Positions 1 to 8,509 of a stretch of DNA of 33,693 nt are shown here, one piece after another (within the stretch, counting starts at the first letter, position 1; each line of letters starts with the position of its first letter). The stretch covers positions 1 through 33,693 of the forward strand of contig CAMLQG010000030.1 in assembly GCA_946482075.1 (NCBI GenBank), in the 5' to 3' direction. A program made the translations under genes and the position numbers. Origin of the DNA: an uncultured Erythrobacteraceae bacterium. GTDB taxonomy: Bacteria > Pseudomonadota > Alphaproteobacteria > Sphingomonadales > Sphingomonadaceae. Below the pieces are notes generated by a model that was not told where the DNA came from, did no database searches, and saw nothing but the letters and a program-made list of their open reading frames with translations.

Positions 1-105
1 GGTTCGGGTGTGCTTGTGTTCGTTGGTGGGGGTTGGTTGGGGGCTGGGGGGGGGGGGGCCGCCCGGGGGGGGGGGGGGGGGGGGGGCCCCCCCCCCCCCG
101 CGCCC
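1..105. other. Probable contig-end artefact (G and C homopolymers)
   Basis: The window opens with G/T-rich sequence, followed by a 13-base G run (46-58), a 22-base G run (65-86) and a 13-base C run (87-99). Nothing else in the window resembles this. Runs of G followed by C are typical of no-signal poly-G reads or fold-back joins at the end of a short-read contig. I read no gene here. Normal sequence resumes by about position 106. Confidence 0.75.
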
Positions 106-147
106 CGATCGCCGACGTCGAATGCAGAGGCGCTTCCCCTCCCCCAA

Positions 148-171
148 CCCCTCCCCTGAAGGGAAGGGGAG
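148..171 (-). repeat. 24-bp CTCCCC/GGGGAG inverted-repeat element, copy 1
   Basis: Just downstream of the metH stop codon lies a short palindrome with arms CTCCCCT and AGGGGAG. Read on the minus strand, its 24 bases match 27659-27682 (plus strand) with a single mismatch. It could act as a weak 3' hairpin for the methionine operon, but there is no T-run behind it. I infer a short dispersed palindromic repeat. Confidence 0.5.
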
Positions 172-181
172 ATTGAGACGC

Positions 182-2806
<2,625 letters not shown>

Positions 2807-2815
2807 GTCTTAACT

Positions 2816-2928
2816 CCGCTCATCCTGAGGAGCCATTGAGCTTGTCGAAATGGCGTCTCGAAGGACCCTCGCGCGTGTCCTTCGAGACGGGCCTTCGCCT
2901 GCGCTCGGTCCCTCCTCAGGATGAGCGG
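2816..2928. repeat. Nested inverted repeat between the two metH halves
   Basis: Two stems are nested. The outer arms are CCGCTCATCCTGAGGA (2816-2831) and its exact complement (2913-2928). The inner arms are GTCTCGAAGGAC (2855-2866) and GTCCTTCGAGAC (2877-2888) around a 10-base loop. The element fills almost all of the gap between the metH halves, and its outer arm overlaps the GGAG Shine-Dalgarno of the downstream gene (2814-2817). It looks like one of the REP-like palindromes (GAGCTTGTCGAA type) common in sphingomonads. The RNA on the minus strand would form a strong hairpin without a T-run. Confidence 0.85.
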
Positions 2929-2944
2929 GCTTGGGCCTTTGAAA

Positions 2945-3994
2945 CTAGGCCACCATCGTAAAGGGTTCGAGGCCGGAAAGACGGGTCTTGACGTCCACCG
3001 GGCGGAGCTGGCGGGGCGGAAGGCCCGCGATCTCCTTCGCGATCGCGCCGATATGGGCCGGCGTGGTGCCGCAGCAGCCGCCGACCACATTGACGAGGCC
3101 ATCGTCCACCCATTGATGGATCAGCTGGGCGGTGCGTTCCGGCAGCTCGTCATACTGGCCGAGTTCGTTGGGCAGGCCGGCATTGGGGTACGCCATGATC
3201 AGGGCGTCGCTATCCTTGGCGAGTTCCGCCAGATAGGGCCGCAGCTTGTCCGCCCCGAAGGCGCAGTTCGCGCCGATGGTGAGCGGCTTCAGGTGCCGCA
3301 ACGTGTACCAGAAGGCGGTGATCGTATGGCCGGACAGGTTGCGCCCGCTCATGTCGGTGATGGTGAAGCTCAGCATCAGCGGCACTTGGCGGCCTGCCGC
3401 AGCTTCGGCTTCCTTTGCCGCCATGCCGGCGGCCTTGGCGTTCAGCGTGTCGAAGCAGGTTTCCACCAGCAGGAAATCCACTCCGCCTTCGATCAACGCG
3501 TCGCATTGCTCGCGATAATCGGCCTTCAGCGCGTCGAAGCCGATCTCGCGATAGCCGGGATCGTTCACGTCGGGCGACAATGACAGGGTCTTGTTCGTCG
3601 GCCCGATGGCACCGGCCACGAAGCGGCGCTGGCCATCCTTTGCTTCCGCCGCCTCGCAGGCGTCGCGCGCCAGCCTGGCGGCGGCAATATTGATCTCGCG
3701 CACCAGATGCTCGCAGCCGTAATCGGCCATCGCGATCCGGGTGGAACTGAAAGTGTTCGTCTCGATCATGTCCGCGCCATTATCGAGATAGGCGGTGTGG
3801 ATCGCGCCGATCACGTCAGGCCGCGTCAGGCACAGCAGGTCATTGTTGCCCTTCTGGTCCTTCGCCAGATCGTAGGAACCGCGATAATCGGCCTCCTGCA
3901 ATCCATAGCGCTGGATCGACGTGCCGTAACCCCCATCGAAGATCAGGATCTTGGCGGAAGCGAGAGCGCGGAAATCTTCGGCGGCGCTGCTCAT
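2945..3994 (-). CDS. metH: Homocysteine S-methyltransferase domain protein (N-terminal half of split MetH)
   Basis: A 349-aa barrel protein that binds and activates homocysteine for methylation by the cobalamin protein encoded next. The zinc-ligand cysteines of the family are visible: Cys244 in [10 protein letters not shown], and Cys307 and Cys308 in [10 protein letters not shown]. The N-terminal [13 protein letters not shown] and [12 protein letters not shown] motifs are typical of MetH module 1. The chosen ATG (3992-3994) overlaps the metF stop as ATGA and has GGAG about 8 bases upstream, so translation is probably coupled to metF; an open frame continues further upstream but lies inside metF. 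The protein ends where the linker to the folate module would be in a full MetH. A stand-alone BHMT/MmuM-type enzyme is possible, but the adjacent complementary half makes the split-MetH reading much stronger. Confidence 0.93.
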   Translation of the reverse strand: MSSAAEDFRALASAKILIFDGGYGTSIQRYGLQEADYRGSYDLAKDQKGNNDLLCLTRPDVIGAIHTAYLDNGADMIETNTFSSTRIAMADYGCEHLVREINIAAARLARDACEAAEAKDGQRRFVAGAIGPTNKTLSLSPDVNDPGYREIGFDALKADYREQCDALIEGGVDFLLVETCFDTLNAKAAGMAAKEAEAAAGRQVPLMLSFTITDMSGRNLSGHTITAFWYTLRHLKPLTIGANCAFGADKLRPYLAELAKDSDALIMAYPNAGLPNELGQYDELPERTAQLIHQWVDDGLVNVVGGCCGTTPAHIGAIAKEIAGLPPRQLRPVDVKTRLSGLEPFTMVA

Positions 3995-4920
3995 GCGGGG
4001 ACTCCTTCGGTCACGGTCGGACGAACGCCGAGCAGATGACAGATCGCATAGGACAGTTCCGCCCGGTTCAAAGTGTAGAAATGGAAATCGCGCACGCCGC
4101 CGGTGTAGAGCTTGCGGCACAGTTCCGCCGCCAGCGTCGCGGCGACGAGCTGGCGCGCCTGGGGCTTTTCATCCAGCCCGTCGAACTGATGGGCGAGCCA
4201 GTCGGGAATTGCCGTACCGCATAATGCGCTCATCTTCTGGACGGCGGCGAAGCTGGTGATCGGCATGATGCCGGGCACGATCTCGGCATCGATCCCGGCC
4301 GCCGCCGCATCGTCTCGGAAGCGGAAGAAGGTCTCGGGTTCGAAGAAGAACTGCGTGATCGCCCGCGTGGCGCCCGCGTCCAGCTTGCGCTTGAGATTGT
4401 CGAGATCGGCATCGGGATTGGCCGAATCCGGATGGCATTCCGGATAGGCCGCGACCGAGATTTCGAACGGCGCGATCCGCTTCAGCCCTTCGACCAGTTC
4501 CGCCGCATTGGCATAGCCATCCGCATGCGGCGCGAAGGCGGTTCCCGGCCCGGCGGGCATATCGCCGCGCAGCGCCACGATATGGCGCACGCCCGCATCC
4601 CAATATTCGCGCGCCACCTCGTCCACTTCGGCGCGCGAAGCTTCGACGCAGGTGAGATGCGCGGCGGCGGGAATCGCTGTCTCGCGCGCGATCCGTTCCA
4701 CCGTCGCATGGGTGCGCTCCCGCGTGGAGCCGCCCGCGCCATAAGTGACCGAGACGAAACGGGGACCGAGCGGGGCCAGCGTGGCGATCGCCTCCCACAG
4801 CGTCTGCTCCATCTTCTCCGTCCTGGGCGGAAAGAATTCGAACGACACCGCGATATCGCCCGGCAGACCGGCGAACAGCGGGGAATCCTGCACGATCGGG
4901 AAAGGGTGCGGAATGGTCAT
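3991..4920 (-). CDS. metF: Methylenetetrahydrofolate reductase
   Basis: A 309-aa FAD-dependent reductase that makes 5-methyl-THF, the methyl donor for the methionine synthase encoded downstream. The signature SFEFFPPRTEK places Glu28 at the position of the catalytic Glu28 of E. coli MetF, followed by FVSVTYGAGGSTRERT and later ALRGDMP, which fit the flavin and folate site. Length is normal for the family. The ATG at 4918-4920 overlaps the stop of the upstream regulator gene (ATGA), and the gene's own stop overlaps the next ATG. The three genes are therefore locked into a translationally coupled unit. No separate promoter is visible. Confidence 0.96.
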   Translation of the reverse strand: MTIPHPFPIVQDSPLFAGLPGDIAVSFEFFPPRTEKMEQTLWEAIATLAPLGPRFVSVTYGAGGSTRERTHATVERIARETAIPAAAHLTCVEASRAEVDEVAREYWDAGVRHIVALRGDMPAGPGTAFAPHADGYANAAELVEGLKRIAPFEISVAAYPECHPDSANPDADLDNLKRKLDAGATRAITQFFFEPETFFRFRDDAAAAGIDAEIVPGIMPITSFAAVQKMSALCGTAIPDWLAHQFDGLDEKPQARQLVAATLAAELCRKLYTGGVRDFHFYTLNRAELSYAICHLLGVRPTVTEGVPA

Positions 4921-5918
4921 CGGGCGGCTTTCGCTACTCTCTTGCCCGGCGCCGGATCGATCCGGGCAATGGCGTCGCCGCGGCGTGTGCCGGTCCAGAT
5001 GGTTACAGTCAATTCGCTTCCTGGAAGGCTGCGTACGGCATCGGGCCGGAAGCCCGTATCGCGCAACCATTGGTGCATCTGCGCGTCGGAAAAACCCAGC
5101 CGCGCATGAGCGTGGACGCTGCGCAGCTCCTCCCGGTCATGCGGGGCGAAATCGGCGATCGCGATCCGCCCGCCGCCCCGCGTCACGCGCGCCGCTTCGG
5201 CCAGCGCGGCTTCGGGCGCGGGCGCATAGTGCAGCACCTGGTGGAACAGCACCGTGTCGAACGCGCCATCGGCAAAAGGCAGCGCAGTGAAATCGCCCTG
5301 CACCAGATCGAAGCTTCCGGCCGGCAGGTCCTGCAGGCGCGCGCGCGCCAGGCGCAGCATATCGGGGCTCTTGTCGAGGCCGGTGACGTGATCAGCCCGC
5401 CCGGCGAAAAGCTCGGCGATGCGGCCGGTGCCCGTGCCGATATCGAGCACGGAACCCAGCAGCCCACCGTCCAGCAGGCCGGACAGCGCGCTTTCGACGG
5501 CGGCATCGTCGCTATGCAGGCTGCGCAGCTCGTCCCAGCGGCCGGCATGGGCGGCGAAATAGGTCGCGGCATGGGCTTCGCGCGCGGCGCGAATTACGGC
5601 TAGGCGATTGCGATCCGCAGAACAGGCGGCACCGAAACCCGCATCCTCCTCCTCCGCCGTTTCCAGCAGCGCGCCGACGATTTCGTTCCCCTTGTTGCCG
5701 GGGCAAGCCACGCCGCGCACGAACACCCAGCTGCCTTCGCGCCGCCTTTCGGCAAGGCCGGCGTCGCACAGGATGCGAATATGGCGCGAAACGCGCGGCT
5801 GGCTTTGCCCCAGAACCTGGGCCAGCTCGCCCACCGCCAGCTCCATCCGCGCGAGCAGCCGCATCACCCGCAAGCGAGTGGGATCGGCAAGCGCGCGGAT
5901 GATGGGCTCGATCTGCAT
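4917..5918 (-). CDS. ArsR-family regulator fused to a class I SAM-dependent methyltransferase (SahR-like)
   Basis: A two-domain protein of 333 aa. Residues ~1-75 form an ArsR-type winged helix (RALADPTRLRVMRLL, then the recognition segment GQSQPRVSRHIRILCDAGL). Residues ~150-290 form a Rossmann methyltransferase with motif I VLDIGTGTGRIAEL (157-170) and an acidic loop GLDKSPDM. The metal-binding ELCVCDL motif of classical ArsR proteins is replaced by ELAVGEL, so it is unlikely to sense metal. Family knowledge: ArsR-type SahR repressors control SAM-cycle genes in Proteobacteria. Leading metF and the metH genes, with a palindrome in its own promoter, this one probably autoregulates and senses SAM or SAH through the methyltransferase fold; that is inference. 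ATG 5918 is chosen because the predicted transcript starts only a few bases before it. An in-frame ATG at 5927 abuts the -10 box. Confidence 0.88.
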   Translation of the reverse strand: MQIEPIIRALADPTRLRVMRLLARMELAVGELAQVLGQSQPRVSRHIRILCDAGLAERRREGSWVFVRGVACPGNKGNEIVGALLETAEEEDAGFGAACSADRNRLAVIRAAREAHAATYFAAHAGRWDELRSLHSDDAAVESALSGLLDGGLLGSVLDIGTGTGRIAELFAGRADHVTGLDKSPDMLRLARARLQDLPAGSFDLVQGDFTALPFADGAFDTVLFHQVLHYAPAPEAALAEAARVTRGGGRIAIADFAPHDREELRSVHAHARLGFSDAQMHQWLRDTGFRPDAVRSLPGSELTVTIWTGTRRGDAIARIDPAPGKRVAKAAR

Positions 5919-5956
5919 GACTGACATAATATATAAAGACATCTTTATATTTACAA
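5918..5956 (-). promoter_or_regulatory. Promoter and palindromic operator of the methionine operon
   Basis: Read on the minus strand, TTGTAA (complement of 5951-5956) and TATATT (complement of 5928-5933) are separated by exactly 17 bases, a good sigma-70-type promoter. The spacer and part of the -10 box are covered by a 20-bp palindrome at 5931-5950 with 9-bp arms ATATAAAGA / TCTTTATAT around a 2-base centre. That is a typical ArsR-family repressor site position. Transcription should begin near 5918-5921, giving a leader of about 0-3 bases before ATG 5918, and no Shine-Dalgarno is visible. The AT-rich block stands out sharply from the GC-rich surroundings. Confidence 0.72.
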
Positions 5957-6064
5957 CTAATTCTTTCATCGATTGCATTTGCCCGCATGCATGCGCTTCG
6001 TTACCATCGGCCGCCGGGAGACACGTGTTTTCCGCTCTGGTGCGACACGAAAGAGGGTACCCTG

Positions 6065-6388
6065 ATGAAGAAGATTACCTGCATCGCTTTTGCTTCCGCC
6101 GCGGCTCTGGCGCTTGCGGCTTGCGGCAGCTCCGACGATGCTTCAGCGGACGCGCAGGCCGACACTGTCGAAATGCCGGCTGACGAAGCCGTAGCCGGAA
6201 CCGAGGCCGAACCCGCCGCCGATGCGACGGCCAATGCCGTCGACGATGCGACGAAGGATGCCGAAAAGGCTGCCGACACGGCCGAAGCCGCCGGCGCCGC
6301 CGCAGCTGCCGCTGCCGCCGACGCCAGCGCTGCTGCCGCCGACGCCGCGAAGCCCGCGGAAACGCCGGCCGACAAGCCCGCCCAGTAA
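6065..6388 (+). CDS. Alanine-rich lipoprotein, hypothetical (paralogue A)
   Basis: A 107-aa protein with a lipoprotein signal: MKK, a hydrophobic stretch, and lipobox LAAC with Cys20. The rest is low-complexity Ala/Asp/Glu/Lys sequence, including a poly-alanine stretch at ~75-95 and the ending KPAETPADKPAQ. AAGAGGG lies 7-8 bases before the ATG at 6065. It is probably anchored in the outer membrane facing the periplasm, natively extended or helical. It resembles the convergent protein at 6807-7118 in signal sequence, composition and KPAQ end, so the two look like paralogues. I know no function. A clear terminator follows at 6433. Confidence 0.82.
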   Translation: MKKITCIAFASAAALALAACGSSDDASADAQADTVEMPADEAVAGTEAEPAADATANAVDDATKDAEKAADTAEAAGAAAAAAAADASAAAADAAKPAETPADKPAQ

Positions 6389-6432
6389 GGCTGGCCGGAT
6401 TTCCAGGCCTCGCCGCCTGGATCGGACAAGAG

Positions 6433-6465
6433 CGGGCATGGCGCGAGCCATGCCCGTTTTGTTTT
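6433..6465 (+). terminator. Rho-independent terminator
   Basis: A perfect 10-bp stem, CGGGCATGGC (6433-6442) with its complement (6447-6456), closes a GCGA tetraloop and is followed by TTTTGTTTT (6457-6465). It ends the transcript of the lipoprotein gene at 6065-6388. The next gene's Shine-Dalgarno begins only a few bases after the T-run. Confidence 0.9.
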
Positions 6466-6483
6466 CAGGAAGAGAGATACGCC

Positions 6484-6681
6484 ATGCGCCTTCGCCCCCT
6501 TGCCATCCTTCTCGGGTTCACCGCATTGCTCGGCGGTTGCGGAGACAATGACAATGCTCCTGGGCCGGGCGGCGTGAGCGTGGGAGAAGCGCGCGCGCTG
6601 GATGAGGCGGCGGAAATGATCGAGCAGCAACCTTCGATCCCGGCCGATGAGGATGCCCGCAAACCGGCGTCCCAGCCCTAA
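6484..6681 (+). CDS. Small lipoprotein, hypothetical
   Basis: A 65-aa protein with a lipoprotein signal peptide: MRLRP, hydrophobic core, lipobox LGGC with Cys19. The mature part is short, acidic and proline-containing (GDNDNAPGPGG early, KPASQP end). AGGAAGAGAG lies 8-14 bases before the ATG at 6484. It sits directly behind the terminator at 6433-6465 with no space for its own promoter in between, so it may be expressed by read-through of the upstream lipoprotein transcript. No recognised domain. Its short length and low complexity leave some doubt, but start, RBS and lipobox agree. Confidence 0.72.
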   Translation: MRLRPLAILLGFTALLGGCGDNDNAPGPGGVSVGEARALDEAAEMIEQQPSIPADEDARKPASQP

Positions 6682-6751
6682 CACCGCCGCGTGGCGACAC
6701 ACAGGGGCTCCTCTTCTCTTCAGAGAAGGGAAGAAAGGCATCGCCCAACAG

Positions 6752-6784
6752 AAAACCGGCGCAGGGCTCGCGCCCGCGCCGGTT
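6752..6784 (-). terminator. Hairpin terminator of the minus-strand lipoprotein gene
   Basis: Arms AACCGGCGC (6754-6762) and GCGCCGGTT (6776-6784) enclose an inner GGGC/GCCC stem (6764-6767 with 6772-6775). On the minus strand the stem is followed by a short T run (complement of 6752-6755). It lies 22 bases past the stop codon at 6807-6809. The T-tract is short, so termination may be partial. Confidence 0.65.
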
Positions 6785-6806
6785 CCCGATTTGCCGAAGT
6801 AAAGGT

Positions 6807-7118
6807 TTATTGAGCGGGCTTGGCAGCGCCCGCGGCCGCATCGGCTTCAGCGCCTTCACCAGCGGCCTTGGTCGCATCGGCCTGGGCATCGCCGGCCGCT
6901 TCGACCGCATCGGCCTTGGCTTCGGTCGCTTCCTTGGTAGCGCCTTCCGGCATCGCATCGGCCGCATTGTCGATGGCGTCCGCCTGCTGTTCGGCAGCGT
7001 TGTCGACCGCTTCGGCCTGCTGATCGGTGGCTTCTTCCGTCTTGCTGCCGCAAGCTGCGACGCTCAGGCCGAGAGCCGCAACGGAAGCGAGCACTGCGCA
7101 TTTGACGATCTTCTTCAT
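6807..7118 (-). CDS. Alanine-rich lipoprotein, hypothetical (paralogue B)
   Basis: A 103-aa protein with a lipoprotein signal: MKKIVK, hydrophobic core, lipobox VAAC with Cys23. The mature part carries repeated DNAAEQQADAIDNAADA-like units and Ala/Glu/Lys/Asp-rich sequence ending AAKPAQ. AAGGAGAAT sits ideally before the ATG at 7116-7118. The heptad-like spacing of alanines suggests a long amphipathic helix, as in small Lpp- or entericidin-like lipoproteins, but I cannot assign a family. It is convergent with, and probably paralogous to, 6065-6388. It is followed by the terminator at 6752-6784. Confidence 0.84.
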   Translation of the reverse strand: MKKIVKCAVLASVAALGLSVAACGSKTEEATDQQAEAVDNAAEQQADAIDNAADAMPEGATKEATEAKADAVEAAGDAQADATKAAGEGAEADAAAGAAKPAQ

Positions 7119-7193
7119 GGTATTCTCCTTACCTTCCAAACGAGGTCCACCCGCCGCTTCGGCCGGCCGGTTGGAAGCTGACAAGCGGGACGC

Positions 7194-7478
7194 CTACGGG
7201 TGGACGTCTCGCCGAAGCAGGTTGACGAGGACAAGGAGCAGAACCGCGCCGACCAGCGCTACGAACAGAGCCAGAAGGCCGAACTGCCCCTCCACGATAT
7301 TTCCGCTGCCTACCAGCGGATTGACCACGAGGCCGGCGAGCAATGCGCCGCCTATGCCCACCCCGAGATTGAGAAGGATGCCGGGCCAGGTTTCGACATT
7401 CGCCACGATCGAAGCCAGCCACCCCAGAAGAGCGCCCGCCACGATAAGCAGTAGAATGCCGAGTTCCATTCCTGTCAT
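7194..7478 (-). CDS. Small GlsB/YeaQ/YmgE-like membrane protein
   Basis: A protein of 94 aa (91 aa if it starts at the second Met, 7469) made of three hydrophobic segments: ELGILLLIVAGALLGWLASIV, a glycine-rich middle segment GILLNLGVGIGGALLAGLVV, and LLALFVALVGAVLLLVLVNLL, ending in a charged tail RRDVHP. Glycine-rich small three-helix inner-membrane proteins like this belong to the GlsB/YeaQ/YmgE (transglycosylase-associated) family, often linked to envelope stress. GAGGA lies close before both candidate starts, so the exact start is uncertain. It is transcribed on its own, with the lipoprotein gene 75 bases downstream on the same strand. Confidence 0.8.
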   Translation of the reverse strand: MTGMELGILLLIVAGALLGWLASIVANVETWPGILLNLGVGIGGALLAGLVVNPLVGSGNIVEGQFGLLALFVALVGAVLLLVLVNLLRRDVHP

Positions 7479-7620
7479 TTTCCTCAATTCCAGGAACGAG
7501 AAAACGCAGCGAAGGCTTTGGTTCCACGCCTTCTTTGTAACAGGATCTCGATTCGGCTGCCTAAATTGCGCCGCGGCCCGCCTGTCCGGCGGGACAGGGC
7601 GAGGGAACCGCAGCACGGAT

Positions 7621-8433
7621 TCAGCGAAGCGCCAGCCAGGCGATCGCCACTGCACCGATGAGAATCCGGTACCAGGCGAACGGCGTGAAGCCCCTGCGGC
7701 TGACATAGGCGACGAACGCCCGAATCACGACCAGCGCGACGATGAACGACACCACGAAGCCGATCGCGATCTCGTCCCAGCCGACGCGGCCCAGGCCATT
7801 GCCGAGCTCATCGCCGAAGTCGATGAATTCCAGCGTCGATGCGCCGAGCATGGTGGGGACGGCGAGGAAGAAGGAAAATTCCGCCGCCGTCTTGCGGCCC
7901 ACGCCCATGGCCAGCGCACCCATGATGGTGGCGCCCGAACGGCTGACGCCCGGAATCATCGACAGGCATTGGGCCGCGCCCACGCCCAGTGCCTGACGCA
8001 GCGGCAGCCGGGCGACACCCGAATCCTCCCCGGGCTTCACCACGCGTTCGATCGCCAGGATCGCGATACCGCCGAACAGCAGCGCCCAGCCCACGACGGC
8101 CGGGCTGCCCAGCAGCACCCGGATCTGGTCCTTCAGCAGAAAGCCGAGAACGGCGGATGGCAGGAACGCCACCAGGATATTGCGCAGGAAGTGGAGGCTT
8201 TCGCGTTCCAGCCGCAGAATGCCCGTCCCGGCATTCCAGAACGTGCCCCAATATTGCACCACTACCGCGAGGATCGCACCGAGCTGGATCACCACGTTGA
8301 ACAGCGCCCATTCCGCCGCATCGTAGCCGAACAGCTCGGACGCCAGGATCAGGTGTCCGGTCGAGGAGACGGGGATGAATTCGGTGAGGCCTTCGACAAT
8401 GCCGAGCAGGATGGCGGTAAACGTCAGGTCCAT
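7621..8433 (-). CDS. uppP: Undecaprenyl-diphosphatase
   Basis: A 270-aa polytopic membrane enzyme (BacA/UppP family) that dephosphorylates undecaprenyl diphosphate so the lipid carrier can be reused for peptidoglycan and polysaccharide synthesis. Both family motifs are present: EGLTEFIPVSSTGHL (14-28) and PGVSRSGATI (161-170), which contain the catalytic Glu, Ser and Arg residues. Seven to eight hydrophobic segments are visible and the length is normal. The ATG at 8431-8433 lacks a strong Shine-Dalgarno. It lies 76 bases downstream of the M13 peptidase gene on the same strand. A small inverted repeat (CCTGTCC/GGACAGG) lies past its stop. Confidence 0.95.
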   Translation of the reverse strand: MDLTFTAILLGIVEGLTEFIPVSSTGHLILASELFGYDAAEWALFNVVIQLGAILAVVVQYWGTFWNAGTGILRLERESLHFLRNILVAFLPSAVLGFLLKDQIRVLLGSPAVVGWALLFGGIAILAIERVVKPGEDSGVARLPLRQALGVGAAQCLSMIPGVSRSGATIMGALAMGVGRKTAAEFSFFLAVPTMLGASTLEFIDFGDELGNGLGRVGWDEIAIGFVVSFIVALVVIRAFVAYVSRRGFTPFAWYRILIGAVAIAWLALR

Positions 8434-8509
8434 GATTGTCCGGTGCTGCGGGGAGGAAAAGGAGCGGCAACGCCAGCCTAACCGCAGGTGCAGCAATTAC
8501 CAGCGGCAA

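Noticed and set aside
4917..5918. Metal-sensing ArsR (arsenic resistance) interpretation
   Set aside because: The metal-ligand cysteines are absent, a methyltransferase domain is attached, and the neighbours are metF and metH, with no ars genes.
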